The translations under genes and the position numbers were made by a program. Under the pieces are notes generated by a model. That model saw only the letters and a list, made by a program, of their open reading frames with translations, did no database searches and was not told where the DNA came from. A DNA stretch of 64,000 bases, taken from IMG/VR virus record IMGVR_UViG_3300005253_000193, positions 41,964 to 105,963 of that record. One strand, given 5' to 3'. This document shows positions 50,567 to 57,885 of the stretch, one piece after another (within the stretch, counting starts at the first letter, position 1; every line of letters starts with the position of its first letter). The DNA is from a virus.

Positions 50567-50731
50567 TTACGTTACATCCATTTCGGCGAGATATGCGTCA
50601 ATCTTTGGACTTCGTTCAATACTCTTAGGACCGTCGAAGGCAACCGATTCGACCCAGTCGAGATAATCGAGGTATCTGCAAACCTGACACTCGCCACAGC
50701 CGTCACCTTTGCAGTCAAATTTTCTCGTCAT
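50567..50731 (-). CDS. Cysteine-rich small protein (54 aa)
   Basis: ATG 50731 has GAGG upstream. The product is MTRKFDCKGDGCGECQVC, then RYLDYLDWVESVAFDG, with four closely spaced cysteines that could bind zinc. Confidence 0.55.
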   Translation of the reverse strand: MTRKFDCKGDGCGECQVCRYLDYLDWVESVAFDGPKSIERSPKIDAYLAEMDVT

Positions 50732-50741
50732 GACGGCCTCT

Positions 50742-50945
50742 TCAGTGAGACGCCACGGCGGCGAGGCCAGCGTCGGTAACGTCGTATCGGTATTGCTGGC
50801 GACCATCCCACCAACCAACATCGTTGATTACGATCAGCCCCTTCCTCTCCAACGCCCTCGCTGTGCGTTCCTCTCGGGTCCATCTTGAGAAAAATGGGCG
50901 ACCATGATCTTCGAGGAACAAAAGTTGGGTGTTACTCAGCTTCAT
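50742..50945 (-). CDS. Winged helix-like small protein (67 aa)
   Basis: The product KLSNTQLLFLEDHGRPFFSR, then ARALERKGLIVIND and YDVTDAGLAAV resembles a MarR-like winged helix (helix, recognition helix, wing, TDAG motif). GGAG precedes ATG 50945. It could bind DNA as a regulator. Confidence 0.6.
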   Translation of the reverse strand: MKLSNTQLLFLEDHGRPFFSRWTREERTARALERKGLIVINDVGWWDGRQQYRYDVTDAGLAAVASH

Positions 50946-51054
50946 GGTGGCTCCTTCTGCGTGGGCCGCCCCAAAGGCGAAGCCCTATTGCTGTATTCAG
51001 GCTTCCGCCCTCCGTAGAGGGACGGTATCTGACCCCAGGGCGACCCAACCTCAT
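50932..51054 (-). CDS. Possible small basic protein (40 aa)
   Basis: ATG 51054 overlaps the upstream stop (ATGA) and has GGAG seven bases before. The stop overlaps the next start by 14 bp. The product is Arg/Gly-rich (MRLGRPGVRYRPSTEGG). It may be real because of the coupling, or only a spacer. Confidence 0.4.
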   Translation of the reverse strand: MRLGRPGVRYRPSTEGGSLNTAIGLRLWGGPRRRSHHEAE

Positions 51055-51359
51055 TCGCCGTCTCCTGTCCGCTTGGGGCACACGGCTGGGATTGCCTCAG
51101 TAGAGGCTAGGCTGGCAACGGTGCGTTTGTATAAGGCGCTATCGCTGTATTCGGCCCCATTGTCGATTTCTACCCATCCACCACTGCCATCGGGCAAGCC
51201 GATAGTTCCCTTCCGCATATGGTGTAGGTGGTGTTCTGTCAGCAGCAGCATCAACTGGGCGATCTTGACGTCCTTTTCGGTCACCATTTCATCGTGGATT
51301 TCCTCGGTGACATAACCTTCCGGGCAGATGTTCCCTTCGTCGCCGAATGTGTCCATCAT
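51051..51359 (-). CDS. Hypothetical protein (102 aa)
   Basis: It begins MMDTFGDEGNICPEGYVTEE and has KDVKIAQLMLLLTEHHLHHM. The C-terminus CPKRTGDGE belongs to a repeated gene-junction sequence. Family not recognised. Confidence 0.6.
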   Translation of the reverse strand: MMDTFGDEGNICPEGYVTEEIHDEMVTEKDVKIAQLMLLLTEHHLHHMRKGTIGLPDGSGGWVEIDNGAEYSDSALYKRTVASLASTEAIPAVCPKRTGDGE

Positions 51360-51541
51360 TTTCCGTCTCCATCTGTACGCTTGGGGGACGCCTTCGCCTT
51401 GCGCTTTCTTTTAAGCGCAGCGACTAGTGCTCTCGGGGCAACGTGTTCCAACGTATCCCGAAGGTCTTGAGCCAGAAGTGCGAGCGACCAGAACCGCTGC
51501 TCGTCGTAATCAGCCTGGATGTCTTTGTCGAATTTACCCAT
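51356..51541 (-). CDS. Hypothetical protein (61 aa)
   Basis: ATG 51541 starts MGKFDKDIQADYDEQRFWSL. The C-terminus is basic (KRKRKAKASPKRTDGDGK) and ends in the junction repeat. The start lacks a good ribosome site, unlike the neighbours. Confidence 0.55.
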   Translation of the reverse strand: MGKFDKDIQADYDEQRFWSLALLAQDLRDTLEHVAPRALVAALKRKRKAKASPKRTDGDGK

Positions 51542-51749
51542 TGGATTCTGTCCGCTTGGGGGACCGGGGGTGATCGCGCCCGCAGGCAATTAACGGCCCG
51601 ACCATGTCGTGAAACGTCAAGCCATTGCAATGCCATACAGGGTTGCCGAATCTTTCTCCTGCAACCAAATGACCATCACAATGCGGATCAGGACACCGGC
51701 TGGGAAGGAAAAGTCCGGTTTCTCCATCCTTCTTTGGTTCACGATACAT
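51534..51749 (-). CDS. Zinc ribbon-like small protein (71 aa)
   Basis: ATG 51749 has AGGAG upstream. The product reads SRCPDPHCDGHLVAGERFG, PVWHCNGLTFHD and ACGRDHP, with Cys/His pairs spaced as in a zinc ribbon. The C-terminus SPKRTESNG belongs to the junction repeat. Confidence 0.6.
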   Translation of the reverse strand: MYREPKKDGETGLFLPSRCPDPHCDGHLVAGERFGNPVWHCNGLTFHDMVGPLIACGRDHPRSPKRTESNG

Positions 51750-52152
51750 CACTCTCTCCTGTTCGCAAGAGGGACCAAGCCGCATACCGCAGCCGCTTGT
51801 TCTCCTTCGCCAGCGTATCACATCTGTCATAAAGTCCTTCATTCTCTTCCAGGAGGTCTGCGTTAATCTTTGCCATCTCTATGAAGCACTCGGACTTGGC
51901 CGCTAGTTCCCGCGCCAGCGCGGAGTGGTCGGCCTCGATGGCGGTAAGAGCAACTCGTCTTAAATCACCAGGCGATACGTTGTAGCAACTAAGAACGAGA
52001 TAAAGCCTATCTATCATCCGCTCCACGCGCTCGTCAATGGTGGAGGATGCTTCTGGCTTTGGTTTGCCGCATTTAAGACAGGTCTGCCCTCCATCGTTAT
52101 CGCTCACAACAGGAAGCCAATCTTTGCATTGGCATTCATCCATGGTGGTCAT
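51739..52152 (-). CDS. Coiled-coil protein, paralogue of the 63651 gene
   Basis: The 137-residue protein begins MTTMDECQCKDWLPV and has a CxxC pair (CLKCGKPK). Residues about 60-130 (ALTAIEADHSALARELAAK, DTLAKENKRLRY) match the protein encoded at 63651. GGAGG precedes ATG 52152. Function unknown. Confidence 0.65.
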   Translation of the reverse strand: MTTMDECQCKDWLPVVSDNDGGQTCLKCGKPKPEASSTIDERVERMIDRLYLVLSCYNVSPGDLRRVALTAIEADHSALARELAAKSECFIEMAKINADLLEENEGLYDRCDTLAKENKRLRYAAWSLLRTGESDVS

Positions 52153-52343
52153 CGCTCGGTTCCTCCAAAACCAACAACTTGATCTCCATACGATCTACTC
52201 AGAAGGCAACGCCGGGACCCCGATTACGGCCAGCACCACACGGGACGGGCTCGGAGCGTTTCTGGTGTGGTTCCATGTCGCCGAGAAGATTGGTCATACT
52301 CTTCTCCATCGCAATCCACCACACCCCCACCACTCATCAAAGG

Positions 52344-52736
52344 TCATACTGGTTCTCCTTCCTCTGGAATCTGAGGGGTCCGTTTTATATTCCAACTATC
52401 GACGGCTTCTCTTTCCCCCTGCGCACGAGGACCAACCGCTCTGCATTCTGTACACGCGACCCAGGTCAAATTACCTTCCGTCGAGATATGCAGAGTTCTA
52501 GAACCACAAATGCAGGGTAGCAATTCAACTGCGGGCTCGCTATCTCCCAAGCGCCGTGTCGGCTGCATCGAGGATATTCCAGGTCGATCCAGAAGCTCCC
52601 GCGCTTCCTGCTCGGCTTGATAATCACCCCCACATTCATCACCTCGCATCCAGGTCCAAATCAGATCAACCTTGTGTCGCCAGTGAGCCAATTCTGTTCG
52701 TAGTAGTTTGTTTTCTTCTTTTAGGTCGTCCGGCAT
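52344..52736 (-). CDS. Lar-like zinc-ribbon protein (possible restriction alleviation)
   Basis: The 130-residue protein starts with a coiled coil and ends with LLPCICGSRTLHIS, VACTECRAVGP and EAVDSWN. This CxCG - CxxC - W(N) pattern is that of the Lar restriction-alleviation family. In phages such proteins may counter type I restriction. The N-terminal extension is not usual for Lar. Confidence 0.6.
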   Translation of the reverse strand: MPDDLKEENKLLRTELAHWRHKVDLIWTWMRGDECGGDYQAEQEARELLDRPGISSMQPTRRLGDSEPAVELLPCICGSRTLHISTEGNLTWVACTECRAVGPRAQGEREAVDSWNIKRTPQIPEEGEPV

Positions 52737-52737
52737 T

Positions 52738-53418
52738 TCAAATATCTCCAAACAGTATTGGCAACTCCTTCTTTAGTACCTTGAGGAGTGGTAGCATTAG
52801 GTCCCGCATCTGCGGATGGGCTGCCTTGGACGTACGCTGTGTCAGGATGTGCATCCACTCGCGGATGTTAGCCATCACGTCCAACTCGGTTTTCAATGAC
52901 TGTGGAAGTTGCTCACGGGCTTCTTGCGGGGGGGCTCCAAGGGCAATGTCGACGAAGTATCGTTTTTCACAATCAATCATGCCCTTCAGCCAATTATCTT
53001 CGCGCTCACTAAAAGATGCCTCAGGGATTTTCCACCGCTGGATAAGGCCAGGGAACCAGCAGGGCTCGATGAATGTAATTTGAGAGCCGTGCTTCCCTTT
53101 TGAATAATTACAGTAACGGGTGCTCTCCATCGCAAAAGAACCGCACTCCCAACTTCCGCACATATGACAAGGGCGATGTCTTACCAACTCGTGGGAAACG
53201 CCCCGATTGGTGATGAAGCGAATCTTTATAACTCCCCCAAGTTCTATCATGGGGTAATGACCGCGTTCAGTAAGGGAGGTGACCAACTTATCGGCCGAGC
53301 CAGGACCGATCTTGTCCTCGGATTTATAACAAAGGCGAGCCGAGCGTTCAATCTCACGCATAATGACATCACCATCGAGGGGTGAAAGAATCTCGAAACT
53401 CTGTCGGATTAATTTCAT
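52738..53418 (-). CDS. thyX: Flavin-dependent thymidylate synthase
   Basis: The 226-residue protein converts dUMP to dTMP with FAD. The signature begins SHELVRHR and ends SFAMESTRYCNYSKG. Between RHR and the signature Ser there are 16 residues instead of the canonical 7 because of a 9-residue insertion rich in cysteine (HMCGSWECG, residues 85-93). Other conserved parts, such as the C-terminal MANIREWMHILTQRTS with SKAAHPQMRDL, are normal. Confidence 0.92.
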   Translation of the reverse strand: MKLIRQSFEILSPLDGDVIMREIERSARLCYKSEDKIGPGSADKLVTSLTERGHYPMIELGGVIKIRFITNRGVSHELVRHRPCHMCGSWECGSFAMESTRYCNYSKGKHGSQITFIEPCWFPGLIQRWKIPEASFSEREDNWLKGMIDCEKRYFVDIALGAPPQEAREQLPQSLKTELDVMANIREWMHILTQRTSKAAHPQMRDLMLPLLKVLKKELPILFGDI

Positions 53419-53606
53419 TGATTCGTCTCCCTTACCTGCCGCCGGGACTCCCTGCGGGCTTCCCTATCAGCCTTCCGAGAAGCTATATCACGTTGAAAGG
53501 CTTCATGTCCTTGCCGCTCTTCGTGGGTCCAGTATTTGTGCCCACGATGAGATACTTGTTTGCCGTCGCCTTTGAAATTCTTGGAGGAGTTCTTTCCTTT
53601 GCTCAT
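53415..53606 (-). CDS. Small highly charged protein (63 aa)
   Basis: A basic helical product (SKGKNSSKNFKGDGKQVSHR, then RKADREARRESRRQVRET). It overlaps both neighbours by 4 bp. It may bind nucleic acid. Confidence 0.6.
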   Translation of the reverse strand: MSKGKNSSKNFKGDGKQVSHRGHKYWTHEERQGHEAFQRDIASRKADREARRESRRQVRETNQ

Positions 53607-53833
53607 TCGTAATCTCCATTGATCTGAGACATCACATCTATCAAATATTCAGTTGCCTGAACCTGCGTCTCCTGACGCAGCACCAACAAATCCATGTGTC
53701 TGCGTATTTTTTCCTCGCTGTAAAGATTGGCCTCACTCATTATACATGCGGGTGACGCTCCTCGTCCTATAATGTACCCAAGGACAAAACCAAGAATCAA
53801 CACACCCATCGACAGCTGAAGGATTCTACTCAT
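53603..53833 (-). CDS. Membrane-anchored small protein (76 aa)
   Basis: A hydrophobic N-terminal segment (residues 8-24, SMGVLILGFVLGYIIGRG) and a helical cytoplasmic or periplasmic tail. It overlaps upstream by 8 bp and downstream by 4 bp. Confidence 0.6.
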   Translation of the reverse strand: MSRILQLSMGVLILGFVLGYIIGRGASPACIMSEANLYSEEKIRRHMDLLVLRQETQVQATEYLIDVMSQINGDYE

Positions 53834-54197
53834 GAGTTTTTACCCTCTTCTGTTCGAGCCAAATCCGTCTATACTTCTGAACAGTACTCAGATTAAATCC
53901 AGTCTTCACTGCGACCTTCCGCTGCGACAATCCTGCTTCAAGCCTTCGGATTATTTTGCCGATGTCCATTACTGTAAGCCCTGGCGGGCCGGGGCGGCTG
54001 CCAGGGCTCTTCCCTTTACTGCTTACCTTCTTGACAGGCTTTTTCTTGGTAGTTTTCTTGATGTCTCTTGGTAGTTTGGCTGGTTTGGCCTTGGCAACGC
54101 AATCTGCACACACATCAAATTTGTTCAGCACCCGCCCCTTAGCCCCACATGCCCCACACTGTCTAGTGGCCAACAACTGATTTATGGGGTCATTCAT
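53826..54197 (-). CDS. Zinc finger and helix-turn-helix protein
   Basis: The 123-residue protein has an N-terminal CGACGAKG - CADC zinc ribbon, a Lys/Pro-rich linker and a C-terminal helix-turn-helix (IIRRLEAGLSQRKVAVKTG, then FNLSTVQKYRRIW). It is likely a DNA-binding regulator. It overlaps the ATP-grasp gene by 4 bp. Confidence 0.65.
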   Translation of the reverse strand: MNDPINQLLATRQCGACGAKGRVLNKFDVCADCVAKAKPAKLPRDIKKTTKKKPVKKVSSKGKSPGSRPGPPGLTVMDIGKIIRRLEAGLSQRKVAVKTGFNLSTVQKYRRIWLEQKRVKTHE

Positions 54198-55012
54198 GAC
54201 TCCTCCTTGAACAGCTCACAACCTTCCCAATGATAGGACCTTTCTGCTTCGGCCATGTCGGTTAGGAACCAGCCACGTTCCGTTTCCAACATATCCACAG
54301 ACCACGCACCACCCACTACTTCACCAGCTCGACTAGCAATGCCAAGCACGACTTGTTCGTCAGGTCCTTGGCAAAGTTGATCGTAGATGCCCTGCATTTC
54401 CTTTTCATCAACACCACCACGCTCCAACGCCTCCATGGGCCAGTATGGATGAAAACACTTCACCGTACCATCCTCGACAAAGACCCTAAACTCACGACAG
54501 ACCGGCATGTTTTCATATATTGGACACGTGGCAAGCGGTTTCGTTGGTAAAAATTCTCTCACTGCCCATATATTACAGGCCAAGCCAGACAAAGCCACCA
54601 TCTCGGAGAACTCGACGAGCGCAATGACATGATGTGCGATATCAACTTCCGCCGATTCGATAAAACAAGTTCTATCCCAATCGTGCTTGCCAGATGTTTG
54701 ACCCGTCCGCAGAAAGCAGGGATACCCAATCTTATCAGCAGCAGCCTTGATCTCATCAAAGAATGGTTGTGCCTTTCCAGTCATAGGCTTACCATCAAAG
54801 ACATGAAAGGCATCGCAAAATGCTTCAACTGGCATAGGTACAATTATTGTCTTTGGTACTGGCAGTCCGGCAGCCTGTATCTTTGGGAACCAATAGGACA
54901 AGCACGTCTTGTCCATTGCATACCTGGTCCACTCCCGTTCCATAGTGGTCTCAAAAGGCTCTTCGGTTAGTACAGCAGGAGGAATGATTTTCTTTTTCAT
55001 TCTGGAGTCCAT
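54194..55012 (-). CDS. ATP-grasp ligase-like protein (R2K-type)
   Basis: The 272-residue protein has GYPCFLRTGQTSGKHDW, AVREFLPTKP, CREFRVFVEDGTVKCFHPYW and WSVDMLETERGWFLTDMAEA, the ATP-grasp core with paired basic and acidic ATP/Mg ligands. ATP-grasp enzymes form amide or ester bonds. R2K members in phages are thought to modify proteins or peptides, but the substrate is unknown. Confidence 0.75.
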   Translation of the reverse strand: MDSRMKKKIIPPAVLTEEPFETTMEREWTRYAMDKTCLSYWFPKIQAAGLPVPKTIIVPMPVEAFCDAFHVFDGKPMTGKAQPFFDEIKAAADKIGYPCFLRTGQTSGKHDWDRTCFIESAEVDIAHHVIALVEFSEMVALSGLACNIWAVREFLPTKPLATCPIYENMPVCREFRVFVEDGTVKCFHPYWPMEALERGGVDEKEMQGIYDQLCQGPDEQVVLGIASRAGEVVGGAWSVDMLETERGWFLTDMAEAERSYHWEGCELFKEES

Positions 55013-55263
55013 TCCTCTCCCATCACTTCACCAATGACGGGGTAATTCCCCCAGCAGCGTTTGTAGTATTCTGGTTCAAGAATTTTGACTCCCGAAGCCA
55101 CATGCTTCAATGCCGTCTCCAACTCGGTGATGTAATCACCGGCGGCTTGCATCGTGTTTCCCTCATCACCGTCATTGTTCTCCTGCCCCGCGAAACCATG
55201 GAGCACGGCGCTGATTGGAAGTTCCTTTCCGTGGTAGTGTTGGGTAGCAATTTTCCTCGTCAT
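54997..55263 (-). CDS. Hypothetical protein (88 aa)
   Basis: It begins MTRKIATQHYHGKELPISAV and has ALKHVASGVKILEPEYYKRC. It overlaps both neighbours. Family not recognised. Confidence 0.6.
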   Translation of the reverse strand: MTRKIATQHYHGKELPISAVLHGFAGQENNDGDEGNTMQAAGDYITELETALKHVASGVKILEPEYYKRCWGNYPVIGEVMGEEWTPE

Positions 55264-55511
55264 GACGCTTCCTTCCTCTTTCTGTCGCGTAACATAAGGA
55301 CTAATTCCCTTTGGGTAACTTCAATAGCCCCATACTGGACCGCCAGCGCCTTCTTCCCCAAACTCACATCGTAGTGGCCCTTCTGGTAATGCCGTCGGGC
55401 CACCCCGATCCGGCCAGCCATCGCATGAAGTTCGTCCTCGGTATCCGCTATCATGTGGCACATGATCATCCGACCAAGCGGCGCACGCATGTTATCCACG
55501 TATATTGTCAT
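55260..55511 (-). CDS. DUF4031 family protein
   Basis: The 83-residue protein matches DUF4031: MTIYVDNMRAPLGRMIMCHM, then DELHAMAGRIGVARRHYQ and GKKALAVQYGAIEVTQRELV. The family is frequent in phages and bacteria; its function is unknown. The start overlaps the upstream stop (ATGA). Confidence 0.85.
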   Translation of the reverse strand: MTIYVDNMRAPLGRMIMCHMIADTEDELHAMAGRIGVARRHYQKGHYDVSLGKKALAVQYGAIEVTQRELVLMLRDRKRKEAS

Positions 55512-55714
55512 ACGTAGACCAGAACTCCAGCATCGATATCGCTCTTGAATTTGTGGACATCCCACCGGAGTTTCTCGATGATTTCGTCTTTCTGGCGGAG
55601 CTTTCTCAGGAGTTCTCTGCGTCGGAAGCTGTATTTTATGTATCCCGCAATCCCAAATAGAATTGAGAGCAGCAACGCACCAGCAAGATAGAATAAGTAA
55701 TCGATTGCTTTCAT
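55508..55714 (-). CDS. Single-helix membrane protein (68 aa)
   Basis: A membrane segment (residues 5-26, DYLFYLAGALLLSILFGIAG) followed by a coiled-coil tail (RRRELLRKLRQKDEIIEKL). The upstream frame to 55828 belongs to the neighbouring gene region, so ATG 55714 is used. Function unknown. Confidence 0.55.
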   Translation of the reverse strand: MKAIDYLFYLAGALLLSILFGIAGYIKYSFRRRELLRKLRQKDEIIEKLRWDVHKFKSDIDAGVLVYV

Positions 55715-55727
55715 TAAGATTAGAATG

Positions 55728-56090
55728 TCAACCACGGGACTTTCTCCCTTCCTTGATAGCTTGACCCTCTCGCCCGGCAGCGAGTAGCGCTTCAAAAATA
55801 TCATAGGACTCTTTTCTACTATCGACAAGCGCCTTGACCATGTTAACGGGAAGGCTCATCATCTCCCAGGACTCCTCATCGCTTAGAAGCCTTTTCTCAA
55901 AATCATCCCGGAAGCATATATTGTCAAAACCCAAGTGCATGAGATAGCTATTTCTCAGAAATTTGGGATCCGATGTGATTCCCAAGAAAGACTCCTTGCC
56001 CCCCTCCCGGAGGATGATCAGTTGATATCTTTCAGACCTGCGCTTCCCATTGCTCATGGTTTTCCTTGGCCCTGTAATTTTCTGTGGCAT
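55728..56090 (-). CDS. Hypothetical protein (120 aa)
   Basis: It begins PQKITGPRKTMSNGKRRSER and contains SFLGITSDPKFLRNSYLMHL. A second ATG 11 codons later could also be the start. Family not recognised. Confidence 0.55.
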   Translation of the reverse strand: MPQKITGPRKTMSNGKRRSERYQLIILREGGKESFLGITSDPKFLRNSYLMHLGFDNICFRDDFEKRLLSDEESWEMMSLPVNMVKALVDSRKESYDIFEALLAAGREGQAIKEGRKSRG

Positions 56091-56095
56091 TTAAT

Positions 56096-56242
56096 CTATC
56101 CTTTCCTTATATGTCTTAATGCCAGCAAGTTAATGATTATTAGTAGACAGATGATGACCACCGCTGCGGCTATCACTCCACCAATGAAGTATGTAAGGGC
56201 TGTCCAGTCAGCTTCCCACAACTCGGAATACAATTTATTCAT
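56096..56242 (-). CDS. Single-helix membrane microprotein (48 aa)
   Basis: ATG 56242 has GAGAGG upstream and overlaps the preceding gene by 8 bp. Residues about 20-42 (GGVIAAAVVIICLLIIINLL) form a membrane helix. Confidence 0.6.
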   Translation of the reverse strand: MNKLYSELWEADWTALTYFIGGVIAAAVVIICLLIIINLLALRHIRKG

Positions 56243-56384
56243 CTAAATCCTCTCTTTCCATCCTTTTCAGATGCATCCTTGTGGCTGTGAAAGCAAGAAA
56301 CAGGAAAAGTGAAACCATCAGAATCACGTTTCCTACTATCCATCCTAAGAACATAATCATGAAAATTGTGAAAATCCTCATCAT
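56235..56384 (-). CDS. Single-helix membrane microprotein (49 aa)
   Basis: ATG 56384 overlaps the upstream stop by 4 bp. Most of the first 34 residues are hydrophobic (FTIFMIMFLGWIVGNVILM, then VSLFLFLAF), followed by a charged tail. Confidence 0.6.
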   Translation of the reverse strand: MMRIFTIFMIMFLGWIVGNVILMVSLFLFLAFTATRMHLKRMEREDLDE

Positions 56385-56821
56385 TTCAATCCATCTATCC
56401 CTAAATCCTGAATACTATCATTCAAATAGACAATATCATTCAATGTGGCTTTGGTGGGATCGGTGGCATAGTCCGGCCTACCCTGGGGATGTAAGGATTG
56501 ATTACATCGAAAGGGTAGAGTCCTATGCCTCCCGGTTTGTGGCTTATGGAGCCGACCGTTTGGCCCTTGGGTGGTGTCCATCCCCCGTCGGTTGACAGCT
56601 ACTTTGGCGATTGATGGTATCGCCGCCGACCCGCTTCTGTCTTTCGTCCTACGGTGAGGCTGTGTCGGACCCCCTGGTGGCCTCATGACGTTTATCGGGG
56701 CCAGTGTCATAATCCGTCCCCCGAATGTCAAAACAAATAACTTGCGCTGAACAAGATTAAACTGTATATTCTGAGCACCGATGTTCATACGTCGGTTCCC
56801 AGATATCCAAAACTCGCGCAT
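56381..56821 (-). CDS. Hypothetical protein (146 aa)
   Basis: The stop is coupled to the next gene (ATGA), so the frame is probably translated, but the start is uncertain. ATG 56821 has AAGAGG too close; ATG 56788 and ATG 56710 are alternatives. The product is rich in Pro, Arg and Gly (NVMRPPGGPTQPHRRTKDRS) and has no recognisable family. Confidence 0.4.
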   Translation of the reverse strand: MREFWISGNRRMNIGAQNIQFNLVQRKLFVLTFGGRIMTLAPINVMRPPGGPTQPHRRTKDRSGSAAIPSIAKVAVNRRGMDTTQGPNGRLHKPQTGRHRTLPFRCNQSLHPQGRPDYATDPTKATLNDIVYLNDSIQDLGIDGLK

Positions 56822-56869
56822 CCTCTTAACAGGGGGTGCGCCTTTTTACTTATACGCTTATTTACTATT

Positions 56870-57145
56870 TCAAACAAGCTTCTGCCTCCGGAGCTTGGTT
56901 TTGCTTGCCTTTTTACTTGTTCGTTCTTTGGGGGACTTGAGATTGTAAACTATCTTCTTGCCCTTTTCTTTGGCCCACTTGACAAGTTGTTGTTTTTCGA
57001 AGCGAACTGAGTGTCTAGCATCACCGGGGATTATAATGGTGGGCATGTCCAGCTTTTTCCTCCATTTCCATATAGTCATGTGCCCCTTACCAAACAGGGT
57101 GCAGACATCTTTGATGGTTAGGAGGTCTTCCGGATCATACTTCAT
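56870..57145 (-). CDS. Helix-turn-helix protein (excisionase/MerR-like)
   Basis: The 91-residue protein has DLLTIKDVCTLFGKGHMTIW and KWRKKLDMPTIIIPGDARHS, a MerR/Xis-like winged helix, and a strongly basic tail. It overlaps the upstream gene by 4 bp. Likely a transcriptional regulator. No integrase is seen in the window. Confidence 0.65.
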   Translation of the reverse strand: MKYDPEDLLTIKDVCTLFGKGHMTIWKWRKKLDMPTIIIPGDARHSVRFEKQQLVKWAKEKGKKIVYNLKSPKERTSKKASKTKLRRQKLV

Positions 57146-57501
57146 TTCAGTTTCCCCTGATGACCAAGGCGAAGGCCCATAGGATTGACCAACCCCATGC
57201 TGTGAAAAGAAAGAAAATCAAGACGCGAATTAATGATTTGGGATCGGGCGGTGTTTCCAAGGGGGGAAGAACAACCATATCCAAAGGCTGGGTTGGACCA
57301 CGCGCCTTTCTTGTTCTTGATCTCTCCATACTTGCTGCATTTGTAGGTCTTGATTCTACCACGGCTTTGATCTTCCTCCAAATAAATACATTGCCCTCTG
57401 ACACTATCCCATTGTCCAAACATGCACGGCGTCTGTTTGCAGCAGTAACCACATCTAACGCAGGGTGTGGGATTTTCAGTCTGTGATGGGGTCGCTGCCA
57501 T
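57142..57501 (-). CDS. Cysteine-rich protein (YkgJ-like)
   Basis: The 119-residue protein has CVRCGYCCKQTPCMFGQW, GQCIYLEED, TYKCSKYGEI and NPAFGYGCSSPLGNT, a cysteine pattern of zinc or Fe-S binding proteins that recurs in phages. The last 35 residues (after GNTAR) look unlike the conserved part. A hydrophobic reading frame overlaps this end. Confidence 0.65.
   Translation of the reverse strand: MAATPSQTENPTPCVRCGYCCKQTPCMFGQWDSVRGQCIYLEEDQSRGRIKTYKCSKYGEIKNKKGAWSNPAFGYGCSSPLGNTARSQIINSRLDFLSFHSMGLVNPMGLRLGHQGKLK
57147..57260 (-). CDS. Possible overlapping hydrophobic microprotein (37 aa)
   Basis: In another frame within the 3' end of the cysteine-rich gene, TTG 57260 opens ETPPDPKSLIRVLIFF, LFTAWGWSILWAFALV, IRGN and stop at 57147, just before the next start. 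The product is a clear membrane helix, but no good ribosome site is seen. Confidence 0.3.
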   Translation of the reverse strand: METPPDPKSLIRVLIFFLFTAWGWSILWAFALVIRGN

Positions 57502-57871
57502 ACATCATAGCTCCGAGCTTGCCCATGATCCTAGTTTGTGTTGGATCACTGGCGGCCATTGCTGCAAGCATCAGCTCTGCCTCTTCTTTTGAGAAGTGAG
57601 CAGCGTTGCCTTTCTTGGGTTGTTCCAGTGACTTGATGTCACACTTCTCATTATGGAGTCGGCCCATGATAGCCCACCGATTGACTTCGGGCACCAGACC
57701 AGCCCTACGATAATTGCTGAGGTTTGAATCTGATACACCGATTGCCAAAAGAGCAAAGCCGTGACTGCAATCCAACTTGTTGGCCAGCAAATTCAACAAT
57801 GGCTCGAAGGTGCCCCAAGCAACTGACTTGCGTCTGCTGGTTTTGGGCTTCTGATTGGTATCAGTAGTCAT
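57476..57871 (-). CDS. Putative DNA-binding regulator (131 aa)
   Basis: The middle region (LDCSHGFALLAIGVSDSNLS, then NYRRAGLVPEVNRWAIMGRL) looks like a helix-turn-helix of phage repressor or CII-like type. It lies close to the divergent junction with the terminase operon. Regulation of either operon is an inference. Confidence 0.5.
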   Translation of the reverse strand: MTTDTNQKPKTSRRKSVAWGTFEPLLNLLANKLDCSHGFALLAIGVSDSNLSNYRRAGLVPEVNRWAIMGRLHNEKCDIKSLEQPKKGNAAHFSKEEAELMLAAMAASDPTQTRIMGKLGAMMYGSDPITD

Positions 57872-57885
57872 CCTTCATTTTTCCC

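Noticed and set aside
52153-52343. Small frames (17 and 36 codons) between the coiled-coil gene and the Lar-like gene
   Set aside because: No good ribosome site and no similarity; the 191-bp gap appears to hold no confident gene.
56870-57145. Excisionase-like protein as evidence of a temperate phage
   Set aside because: No integrase, attachment site or clear repressor pair is visible; the fold is also used in other regulators.
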